From NCBI GenBank assembly GCA_023128195.1, contig JAGMEL010000057.1, positions 1-12,359 on the forward strand: DNA of 12,359 nucleotides, read 5' to 3'. Below are positions 1 to 5,907 of the stretch, in pieces. Each line of letters starts with the position of its first letter. Within the stretch, counting starts at the first letter, position 1. The position numbers were made by a program, and so were the translations under genes. This DNA is from Caldifarciminota bacterium. GTDB taxonomy: Bacteria; Hydrothermota; Tepidihabitantia; SM23-42. The notes beneath the pieces are model-generated. The model was not told where the DNA came from. It saw nothing but the letters and a program-made list of their open reading frames with translations, and searched no databases.

Positions 1-336
1 GCATTGAAATTCGCCTGGAAGGTTGTGAAATGGGCAAAATCGAATTCAGTTGTATTCGCAGTTAAAGGTAGAACAGTCGGGATTGGTGCGGGCCAAACTT
101 CAAGGGTTGGTGCTGTGGAAATCGCGGCAAGGCAGTCAATTGATAGGAGTGCCGGGATTGTTATGGCTTCAGATGCATTCTTTCCGTTCAGGGATGGCAT
201 TGATACAGCAGCAAAAGGCGGCGTAACTGCCGTAATACAGCCGGGCGGTTCAAAACGCGATCAGGAAGTGATTGATGCCTGTGATGAACATGATGTAGCG
301 ATGATCTTTACGCATATGAGGCATTTTAGGCACTGA
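1..336 (+). CDS. purH: Bifunctional AICAR transformylase / IMP cyclohydrolase, C-terminal end (5' partial)
   Basis: This is the last 111 or so residues of PurH, which performs the final two steps of purine synthesis: formylation of AICAR by 10-formyl-tetrahydrofolate, then closure to IMP. The visible part belongs to the AICAR transformylase domain. It shows the family's blocks in order: VVKWAKSNSVVF, GRTVGIGAGQTSRV, ASDAFFPFRDGID, GVTAVIQPGGSKRDQEVI, and the hallmark ending MRHFRH before the TGA stop. The reading frame is open from base 1, so the start codon lies outside the window; family members are usually a little over 500 residues. One small departure is FTHMRHFRH where FTGMRHFRH is common. 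It is the only plus-strand gene here and converges on the Wzi-like gene. The identification is secure. Confidence 0.96.
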   Translation, partial: ALKFAWKVVKWAKSNSVVFAVKGRTVGIGAGQTSRVGAVEIAARQSIDRSAGIVMASDAFFPFRDGIDTAAKGGVTAVIQPGGSKRDQEVIDACDEHDVAMIFTHMRHFRH

Positions 337-405
337 GGCGTGCCAGGAGATCAGGGAATTAAATTCATCTGATACCCTGATAATCTGATATCCTCCGCCA
401 TAATA
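337..405. repeat. Convergent intergenic spacer with nested inverted repeats
   Basis: This short gap separates the convergent purH and Wzi-like genes. It holds nested inverted repeats: AGGAGATCAG (345-354) faces CTGATATCCT (385-394) with one mismatch, and ATCAGGG (350-356) faces CCCTGAT (375-381). The position suggests a two-way transcription stop. There is no clean run of T on either strand, so I do not call it an intrinsic terminator. Confidence 0.4.
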
Positions 406-1761
406 CTACAATACCATCCACAGCGAAATATTGAAGAGCATTTCTTCTTTATCGTCGTCTGATAGGTGGCTATAATTAGTCCAGTATCGCTTACCCACAT
501 CTGCCTTTATATAGAAGTTGTATCTTAATGTATAATCTAAACCAAACCTAATTTCTAATCTTTCCTCCACTACACCTGAGGGAAATGGTGGATTCCAATT
601 TCCTCCTTCTTGTTCATAAGGTAAGAATATACTGCCTTCGCCTTTTCTTCTATAATCTATTCTCAAACCAGGATACAAGCCATATTTATTCATAAATTTG
701 GCGGAAAAAAATAACTCATCAACATCATTACCTGAAGGAAATCCCAAAGGATAACCATTACATTCATAAGTATTTATCGATAGTCTGTGCGTATAAACCC
801 ATTTGTCGACGCGTGTATAATTCGTTTTAAGTAAAAGATTATTGAATATGAGCGATTTAAATCCGATTTTATAGGCAAGTTTATTAGGATATGGATCATC
901 TTCATACATATAATCATCAATCAGAAATTCACCGTAAATAATTGAATTAAACAAGGAAATCTGTAGATCAAAACACCACATAATATTGTCATTTTTATTA
1001 ATCCCCCATTGTGAAAAATAATAAGGTAAAAAAGGATTCAGGTATAATGGTTCAAGTGTTTCGCCAAAAAGAATTGCCTCAGAAAAACCTAATTTCAAGA
1101 ATCCTTTTATATTCAACCCAAGACGATGAATCGAGATGTAGCGGTTTTCTGATGCATTCAGGATTGAAAATATATTATAGAATTCAAAATATTGAGCAGG
1201 TATAAATAAGAGGTAACCATCATAACCCTGTGGGGCGAACGAGAGTAAAAGATCATTTTCATAACCTGGACCAAGGAGAAAATTACGCCTTCCTATATTA
1301 AATTTTATCTTACCGGCATTAAATTTCACGAGTCCTTCAGTCAGATAAGCCTGAAAATCTTTCCATGGTCTTGGTCCGAAACTATCAATTTCAGAGGCGC
1401 GCTGAAGTCGTATTGCCTGCGCGTACCTGATATTGTCAGTTAATTGACCGCCTGCCCTGAAGTCCAGAAAACCGTAATAATATTCGGGATTTTTTTGATA
1501 TTCTGACTTGGCATGAATAAGATATGAAAAGCCTTCATCCCTTATTAATAATGGATTAAAGCACGAGATTATTCTTCTGTCTATTTCATTGAGTTCAAGG
1601 TCATTGATTAATATTTCGTCAATTTGTGAGACAATCCACGCCGTCTCATATGGCCTTATTGTAGGAATATCAACCAGCCCTTTAATCTGAAGATATTCTA
1701 TGTTATCCATAATTGGCGAATCAAAGGGTAATGTATAGCTAAACAAAATAAGTAATAACAT
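406..1761 (-). CDS. Wzi-like capsule-assembly outer-membrane beta-barrel protein
   Basis: Predicted outer-membrane barrel of 451 residues resembling the Wzi capsule-assembly family. The best signature is GRRNFLLGPGYENDLLLS at about residues 157-174, matching the family pattern of a G-R, a W/L-GPG and an L-S. The rest is typical barrel sequence, with alternating hydrophobic residues, many Tyr/Phe/Trp and Gly-rich turns. The N-terminus is a short hydrophobic stretch (about residues 1-12) that could be a signal peptide; it is unusually short. The ATG is supported by a strong AGGAGG five bases upstream. It follows the Omp85-like gene after a 243-bp repeat-rich gap and may be in the same transcript or have its own promoter. 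No capsule synthesis genes are in the window, so an actual capsule role is an inference from the family only. Confidence 0.72.
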   Translation of the reverse strand: MLLLILFSYTLPFDSPIMDNIEYLQIKGLVDIPTIRPYETAWIVSQIDEILINDLELNEIDRRIISCFNPLLIRDEGFSYLIHAKSEYQKNPEYYYGFLDFRAGGQLTDNIRYAQAIRLQRASEIDSFGPRPWKDFQAYLTEGLVKFNAGKIKFNIGRRNFLLGPGYENDLLLSFAPQGYDGYLLFIPAQYFEFYNIFSILNASENRYISIHRLGLNIKGFLKLGFSEAILFGETLEPLYLNPFLPYYFSQWGINKNDNIMWCFDLQISLFNSIIYGEFLIDDYMYEDDPYPNKLAYKIGFKSLIFNNLLLKTNYTRVDKWVYTHRLSINTYECNGYPLGFPSGNDVDELFFSAKFMNKYGLYPGLRIDYRRKGEGSIFLPYEQEGGNWNPPFPSGVVEERLEIRFGLDYTLRYNFYIKADVGKRYWTNYSHLSDDDKEEMLFNISLWMVL

Positions 1762-2004
1762 TAAAACCTCCTATTTGTAATAAATGCCTAAATACCTAAA
1801 ATACCTAAACCCCGTTAGATGTTTACTATCTAAACGGGGTAAACACCTAAACCCAGCCCGTTTTGCAATGGCCCTGGGTAAATTCCTAAAAGAATTCATG
1901 GCTTTTGATTTACCTTCATTATGTCAAAATCCCAATGAAAAAGTTTTTTGAATTTAAGCATTTGATATTCATTGAATATTTGATATTTGACATTTGTCAT
2001 TATA
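1762..2004. repeat. Repeat-rich non-coding spacer (CCTAAA repeats and small palindromes)
   Basis: No convincing gene lies in this 243-bp gap. It holds five copies of CCTAAA (1787, 1795, 1804, 1846, 1885), the first three spaced 8-9 bases apart. There is a bulged hairpin at 1809-1840 and an ACCCAG/CTGGGT pair around 1851-1880. An AT-rich part holds TTTGATATT twice (1961, 1979), CATTTG twice (1959, 1991), a 7-bp palindrome ATATTCA-T-TGAATAT (1965-1979) and TGACA-TT-TGTCA (1988-1999). The Wzi-like gene's AGGAGG lies at the left edge. Confidence 0.6.
1809..1840 (-). terminator. GC-based hairpin between the Omp85-like and Wzi-like genes (possible terminator)
   Basis: ACCCCGTTAGAT (1809-1820) pairs with ATCTAAACGGGGT (1828-1840): twelve pairs, one bulged base and a 7-base loop. 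On the minus strand it is followed by T-rich but interrupted sequence (TTAGGTATTTTAGG), so termination after the Omp85-like gene is plausible but not clean. It lies 48 bases upstream of the Wzi-like start and could instead be a leader structure. Confidence 0.4.
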
Positions 2005-3315
2005 TCAAAACCCTGTCTCTAACATTAAATGAATCTTGCCGTCTTGCCAGGTACCCTGTTTTGGCCAGGCAATAATAAGCGATGCATCCGCAAAATCCGA
2101 TTTTGCCTCTAAACCCAATCCATAAGAAAATTTTATATCATTTTGAAGTAAGGCTATATCAAATAAAGGAAATATAAAGATTTTTTTGTACTCGATATTC
2201 AACCATTTTACATCAGAGAGAATAAATTCTTCTTCGAGATAACCCCTCAAGCTCTTTGCTCCACCAATGCGAAAGTAATCAAAATACTCAACAGAATCAG
2301 TTCTAACCACATAATAGTGTGGCTTAATAATAAATTTATTGATATCAAATTCACCGTTATACTGTATTTTCCACCTATCATATCGACGAAAGAGATATTC
2401 AAAAGAGATATTTTGTCGGCAATACCAGTTTAGTATTGCACGGTCCAGACTAAATCCTATTCCTAATATGTTGTCAGTATGCCCGTTTGCTGCTGAATCG
2501 CCACCAAAATAGGAAATGGATTCAATGCCTGACATCAATGATATCTTAACGTGTTGACCAAATGGCGCGATGATTTTAGCATTAAATTGCACAAGTCTTG
2601 TGCTGTCATAGGTCAATAAAGAGAAATTGCCATTTACGGCAGCCGGGAATATTAGTATCGGTTCAGTGAATTGTAGCGAAAAAAGTTTTTGATACTCATA
2701 ACAGAACTGTAATCTACGCAGCGACCCTAGAAGATTTAGCGAATAGAAAGAGATACTGAAATTGAAGTTATCTTCAGCCAGAGACCCAAACGTAGTTAAG
2801 TAATCGCTTCTCTTCTCTTTTAGGTTAAGCACCAGGTAGTAATTTCCATCCCGGTATACTATATTGTCACTAATATCTTCAAAGGCATCTGTTTTCAGCA
2901 AATCCTTTTTTGAACGCTCAATCTCTTTACTAGAAAAATAGTTGCCTGCTTTTAAATTCGCAACTTTTTTAACGGCTTTTATTTGACTCTTACCTTGAAT
3001 ATCAAAGAGATAATCTGAAATTATTACCCTTTCACCTTCCTCAACATTTAGAATTATTTTTTCAGGTTTGTTATCTGCATAAATGATTTCCGGGTGAATA
3101 CGGCAGAAAGGGAAGCCAGCATCAGTATATTTACAGAGTATACGTGCAATAAAATTTTCAACGTCAGTTTTATTTTTTATGCTAATATCATCACTCATTA
3201 AATACGGGGACGAAAAAAAAATATTGCCGGTAATTTCGACGGTTATATCACTCTCTGTTCCTTGCATAGATGCTATTAGAATAATACTAAAAATGCTCCA
3301 GCTAACTATGCACAT
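2005..3315 (-). CDS. Omp85/BamA-family outer-membrane protein with two POTRA-like domains
   Basis: Predicted 436-residue outer-membrane protein of the Omp85 superfamily, whose members insert or move proteins through the outer membrane. An N-terminal hydrophobic stretch (residues 4-16) suits a signal peptide. About residues 24-94 and 95-167 look like two POTRA domains: GNIFFSS starts the first, and ILNVEEGERV ends it and leads into the second. The remainder is a barrel. The key family signature is FRIGGAKSLRGYLEEEF at about 348-364, where RGY corresponds to the conserved R-G-F/Y of the inward-folding loop, and the protein ends in Phe like many barrels. It is much shorter than BamA (roughly 800 residues with five POTRAs), so it is probably an accessory Omp85 protein of the TamA/surface-antigen kind. 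The ATG at 3315 is the first in-frame start after a stop; its ribosome binding site is weak. Confidence 0.82.
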   Translation of the reverse strand: MCIVSWSIFSIILIASMQGTESDITVEITGNIFFSSPYLMSDDISIKNKTDVENFIARILCKYTDAGFPFCRIHPEIIYADNKPEKIILNVEEGERVIISDYLFDIQGKSQIKAVKKVANLKAGNYFSSKEIERSKKDLLKTDAFEDISDNIVYRDGNYYLVLNLKEKRSDYLTTFGSLAEDNFNFSISFYSLNLLGSLRRLQFCYEYQKLFSLQFTEPILIFPAAVNGNFSLLTYDSTRLVQFNAKIIAPFGQHVKISLMSGIESISYFGGDSAANGHTDNILGIGFSLDRAILNWYCRQNISFEYLFRRYDRWKIQYNGEFDINKFIIKPHYYVVRTDSVEYFDYFRIGGAKSLRGYLEEEFILSDVKWLNIEYKKIFIFPLFDIALLQNDIKFSYGLGLEAKSDFADASLIIAWPKQGTWQDGKIHLMLETGF

Positions 3316-3408
3316 TCTATTATTCGCCTACTATACTTTTTACAACAAGTTTTTATTATTCAACAAGAATTGGATTCAGATTCCATTTCTCAAAACTGCT
3401 ACCCGGCG

Positions 3409-3915
3409 CTACGACTGGAAAAGAAAAGGTCGCCATTTATCCTTAGGTTTACCAAATTCATTAAGAACAAAAGTAAAATAATTTGGTTTTTTCAGCTTTC
3501 TTATCAATTTCATTTTTGCCTCCCCGATACTTCGGTCTCCTTTGCGATTATTACACTCAAGGCAAGCACAGACAAGATTTTCCCATGTGTCGGCACCGCC
3601 TATTGACTTGGGAATCAGGTGATCAGTCGTCATCATTCCAGTTCTTTTACCACAATATTGACATTGATGATTGTCTCTTTTGATTATATTTTTCTTTGTT
3701 AAGGTTATTTCTTTTCTTTTTATACGTACAAAATATTTTAATCTAATTACGGAGGGAACTGAATATGTTAAACTGATGCTATGTAATAATACGCCATCTA
3801 CATTTTCGATTAAATCAACTTTACCCAGTATTACTAATGTAATTGCCCTTTTTACTCTTAAAATCGTTAGTGGTTCGTAATTTTGATTCAAGAGCAGGAC
3901 AGGAGTCCGTAGCAT
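3409..3915 (-). CDS. HNH endonuclease
   Basis: A 168-residue protein of the widespread stand-alone HNH endonuclease family. These proteins carry an N-terminal LNQNYEPL-type region and a C-terminal HNH zinc fold. Visible parts are LLLNQNYEPLTILRVKRAI (about 7-25), the first zinc pair CQYC (C85, C88), the catalytic TTDHLIPKSIGG (D98, H99), TWENLVCAC with N113, and the second zinc pair CLEC (C118, C121) followed by NNRKGDRS. All residues expected for metal binding and catalysis are present, so it should be an active nuclease; its DNA target and cellular role are unknown. Its ATG shares one base with the TGA of the upstream membrane protein gene (TGATG), which implies coupled translation. The family is usually chromosomal and not part of restriction systems. 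Confidence 0.9.
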   Translation of the reverse strand: MLRTPVLLLNQNYEPLTILRVKRAITLVILGKVDLIENVDGVLLHSISLTYSVPSVIRLKYFVRIKRKEITLTKKNIIKRDNHQCQYCGKRTGMMTTDHLIPKSIGGADTWENLVCACLECNNRKGDRSIGEAKMKLIRKLKKPNYFTFVLNEFGKPKDKWRPFLFQS

Positions 3916-4280
3916 CAGAAACGTATTTTAATTTGTTGAATTTTATCGATTACAAGATGGCGATTATATGTAAGAAAACCAAAGATTTTTGAAGAATCAT
4001 CATACGCCACATAAATTCTTAAGGAATCAAGAATCGTACGGTCGATAAAAATCGAATCAGGATTCAACTCTACATTTGCCTTCCTGGCTTCTTTTATAAG
4101 ATGATCCATGATTTCGCTATTAGTCATTGTGTAACCTATTGCTATCGCATGATCAACCTTTTCATTGATTGTCCCATATGTGAAATGGACCTGGCCAATT
4201 TGATAGGCTATGTACCCGATTGTCAATAATAGAATTATCATGAAAATTACGCCAAAACCAGATATACCCTTGTTTCTCAT
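3915..4280 (-). CDS. Small single-pass membrane protein of unknown function
   Basis: A 121-residue protein with one membrane segment near the N-terminus (about residues 10-29, GVIFMIILLLTIGYIAYQIG) after a short basic tail (MRNKG). A charged, probably extracytoplasmic domain follows, ending in a beta-rich stretch. The layout resembles prepilin-like and DUF4845-like proteins, but there is no prepilin cleavage signature with Glu at position 5, so I do not call it a pilin. It sits between the TPR lipoprotein and the HNH gene with one-base overlaps on both sides: TAATG at its start and TGATG at its stop. It is therefore translated with both neighbours, which suggests a shared or at least co-regulated function. 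I do not recognise a family with confidence. Confidence 0.75.
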   Translation of the reverse strand: MRNKGISGFGVIFMIILLLTIGYIAYQIGQVHFTYGTINEKVDHAIAIGYTMTNSEIMDHLIKEARKANVELNPDSIFIDRTILDSLRIYVAYDDSSKIFGFLTYNRHLVIDKIQQIKIRF

Positions 4281-5485
4281 TATTTGTTACCTTTGCAATA
4301 AAACCATTTATCTTCTTCTAATGATTTTATCCAATTATTACAACGGGTGATTTCATTTTTTGCATATATATTGAAGGTATTATCAACCTTGGCTTTATTA
4401 TAATAAGAAATTGCCGTGCGGAAATGACTGATAGCGCTGGTAAGTTTACTACAATTTTTTTTGCTTTTATTTTTATCCCAGGCTACCTTTAATCCATAAC
4501 CCCGTCTTTCATGGATGTCACCGAGCAAAAATTCGGCGTAGACATTATCCGGCGCGAGTTTTTTTGCTTCTTTGATTAGCCCTTCTGCAGTGCTATATTT
4601 CCCCTGGCTTATCTTGAGATCGGCGAGGTGAAATATGGGTCCTGGATTATCCGGCGCAAGTGCTCTTGCCGCTTCAAATTCTTTTTGAGCATTTGTATAT
4701 TTTTTCTGCCGCTGATAGACCTGCCCCAATTGTATATGGTAATAGTAATTATCAGGTTTTTTATCAATAAGATGTTTGTATTGTTCAATAGCTTCATTAT
4801 ACCGTTTTAGATCAACGAGTGTTTCGGCGAGTTTTTTCCTGACATCTAAATTTTTTGGCTTCTTGATCACCAGATTTTTGAGGTAGGATACTGCCTCACC
4901 CGGTTCATCTTTCTCAATATAAACTTTAGCAATAGCAAACATCGTTTCGATATTCTCTGGTTCATATTCAAGACTCTTATTGTAATATTCTAATGCTGTA
5001 TCATATCCTTTCTTTTTTGTGTAGCACGCTGCCAGTCCATTTAGCAGATCTACTTTAGTCGAATCAACATGCAGTCCACTCTGGAATTCAGTTATTGCTT
5101 TATCATAATTCTTATAATCTATAAAGTAAATTGTGGCTAAACCTTCGTATGCCCTTGTGTCATACGGATCTACTTTTTTGGCTTGACTATAAGTAGACTC
5201 GGCAGCAACAATATCGCGCTTTACCCAATATGTTTTAGCAAGGATAATATATGCCGCATAATATTTAGGATCCACTTTTATTGCTTCGTTGAAATTCTTA
5301 ATTGCCTCATCATATTTACACTGTTTGTAATATTCAAAACCAATGGAGTGGTACTGTTCAGCTTTCTGTCTGTTTTCTGTATCTAAATTACCTTTGCTTT
5401 CAACTGTCTGGCTGGACGCACAGCTAAAGCCAATTATGACTATTAGTGTTATTATAGAATATTTAATTCTAAATAATTTATTCAT
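4280..5485 (-). CDS. TPR-repeat lipoprotein
   Basis: A 401-residue protein made almost entirely of tetratricopeptide repeats, about eight to nine units between residues 43 and 330. They carry the usual pattern of an A/G at the middle of helix A, Y/A in helix B and a closing P; examples are YDEAIKNFNEAIKVDP, YDTALEYYNKSLEYEP and YNEAIEQYKHLI. The N-terminus is basic then hydrophobic and reaches a Cys at residue 22 (IIGFSC), a somewhat imperfect lipobox, so a membrane-anchored periplasmic scaffold is likely. I place the start at the ATG at 5485 because GGAG lies five bases upstream; an adjacent ATG at 5488 leaves only two. A longer reading frame runs upstream into the tRNA gene and is spurious. 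It is probably co-transcribed with tRNA-Ala and coupled to the next gene by TAATG. Confidence 0.88.
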   Translation of the reverse strand: MNKLFRIKYSIITLIVIIGFSCASSQTVESKGNLDTENRQKAEQYHSIGFEYYKQCKYDEAIKNFNEAIKVDPKYYAAYIILAKTYWVKRDIVAAESTYSQAKKVDPYDTRAYEGLATIYFIDYKNYDKAITEFQSGLHVDSTKVDLLNGLAACYTKKKGYDTALEYYNKSLEYEPENIETMFAIAKVYIEKDEPGEAVSYLKNLVIKKPKNLDVRKKLAETLVDLKRYNEAIEQYKHLIDKKPDNYYYHIQLGQVYQRQKKYTNAQKEFEAARALAPDNPGPIFHLADLKISQGKYSTAEGLIKEAKKLAPDNVYAEFLLGDIHERRGYGLKVAWDKNKSKKNCSKLTSAISHFRTAISYYNKAKVDNTFNIYAKNEITRCNNWIKSLEEDKWFYCKGNK

Positions 5486-5514
5486 CATTTCTCCATTCCC
5501 CAATAAGGGGTTTA

Positions 5515-5587
5515 TGGAGCCGACGGGATTCGAACCCGTGACCTCTTGACTGCCAGTCAAGCGCTCTCCCAACTGGGCTACGGCCCC
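5515..5587 (-). tRNA. tRNA-Ala (anticodon GGC)
   Basis: A full 73-base cloverleaf. The acceptor stem GGGGCCG pairs with CGGCTCC and includes the G3-U70 wobble pair that identifies alanine tRNAs; the discriminator base is A. The anticodon stem CTTGA/TCAAG encloses the loop CTGGCAG, with anticodon GGC at 5552-5554. The T arm is ACGGG-TTCGAAT-CCCGT. The 3' CCA is not encoded (the next bases are TAAA) and must be added after transcription. One oddity is the D stem GCCC against GAGC, which leaves a C12-A23 mismatch where most alanine tRNAs have a U-A pair. Confidence 0.97.
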
Positions 5588-5616
5588 CGATCTTTCATCT
5601 TTAATAAGATAAAGGC

Positions 5617-5645
5617 ATTATATAATAAAAATTAAAAAAAGTCAA
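5617..5645 (-). promoter_or_regulatory. Sigma-70-type promoter for the tRNA-Ala operon
   Basis: On the minus strand TTGACT (5640-5645) and TATAAT (5617-5622) are separated by exactly 17 bases of nearly pure A/T. This is a full-consensus -10 with a five-of-six -35. Transcription should begin about 20-25 bases before the mature tRNA 5' end. It is the strongest promoter visible in the window and fits the high expression a tRNA needs. Confidence 0.85.
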
Positions 5646-5656
5646 GGGGAAATATT

Positions 5657-5684
5657 GAGATTTCTGTGAAAGTCCAGAAATCTC
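5657..5684. repeat. 10-bp hairpin just upstream of the tRNA promoter
   Basis: GAGATTTCTG (5657-5666) pairs perfectly with CAGAAATCTC (5675-5684) around an 8-base loop. It ends 11 bases before the -35 box. No T run follows on either strand, so it may be an operator-like site, or a back-up stop for transcripts from the upstream operon. Confidence 0.5.
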
Positions 5685-5694
5685 TGATTATTCA

Positions 5695-5795
5695 CCCCGT
5701 GAAATATGAGCATAGAATATGATTTTACTGTATTGAATGTACATATCCCATATTTTATTCCTATTTTTATAACAGTTTTCTTTTATTTCACGGGG
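5695..5795. repeat. 101-bp segment bounded by 12-bp inverted repeats
   Basis: CCCCGTGAAATA (5695-5706) and TATTTCACGGGG (5784-5795) are perfect inverted repeats around an AT-rich core with no reading frame of note. I see no flanking target-site duplication. It could be a small non-autonomous (MITE-like) relic, a structured RNA or paired regulatory sites. The left copy also contains TTCAC-CCC-GTGAA, a small palindrome of its own. Confidence 0.5.
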
Positions 5796-5851
5796 CAGGG
5801 TGATGGAATATAGATTGCACAGATAAAAAATTTCAAAAAAACATATTAGAA

Positions 5852-5890
5852 AATTAGCCCCGCACTTTTTTAAAAAGTGCGGGGCTAATT
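5852..5890 (-). terminator. 19-bp palindrome, likely terminator of the tatC-lipoprotein operon
   Basis: The arms 5852-5870 and 5872-5890 are perfectly complementary around a single central base; the core is GCCCCGCAC facing GTGCGGGGC, flanked by A/T runs. It starts 17 bases past the lipoprotein stop codon, as expected for an intrinsic terminator. On the minus strand the sequence after the arm is T-rich but not a pure T run (TTCTAATATGTTTTTTT). Runs of T also occur within the arm. Confidence 0.7.
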
Positions 5891-5907
5891 AGTTTTTGCG
5901 ATTGGCC

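Larger units (their letters stand above)
5589..5907. other. Gene-free intergenic region with promoter and inverted repeats
   Basis: No convincing coding sequence is present in this 319-bp stretch. From high to low coordinates it holds the palindrome ending the lipoprotein operon, a pair of 12-bp inverted repeats enclosing an AT-rich core, a 10-bp hairpin, and the promoter of the tRNA-Ala transcription unit. The pieces are listed separately. Confidence 0.7.

Noticed and set aside
3316..3408. Promoter or small gene in front of the Omp85-like gene
   Set aside because: Only a weak TTGTTG/TAAAAA pair with 18-base spacing and an 8-codon frame are visible; neither is strong enough to list.
3409..3915. 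HNH gene as part of a restriction, toxin or homing system
   Set aside because: No methyltransferase, antitoxin, intron or intein sequence is visible; it matches the common stand-alone chromosomal HNH family.
3915..4280. Type IV pilin or pseudopilin identity for the 121-residue protein
   Set aside because: It has an N-terminal membrane helix, but no prepilin peptidase site with Glu at mature position 5, and no pilus genes nearby.
5493..5512. Terminator between tRNA-Ala and the TPR gene
   Set aside because: The hairpin has only four C-G pairs (CCCC/GGGG), is followed by the ribosome binding site and not a T run, and is too weak to stop transcription.
5343..5549. Plus-strand reading frame ending in EPTGFEPVTS
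   Set aside because: It is antisense to the TPR gene and the tRNA, and the ending is the usual artefact of translating a tRNA complement.
5486..5572. N-terminal extension of the TPR protein (MGERLTGSQEVTGSNPVGS...)
   Set aside because: These codons read through the tRNA-Ala gene; the peptide TGSNPVGS is a typical translation artefact of a tRNA. The GGAG-supported ATG at 5485 gives a normal lipoprotein signal.
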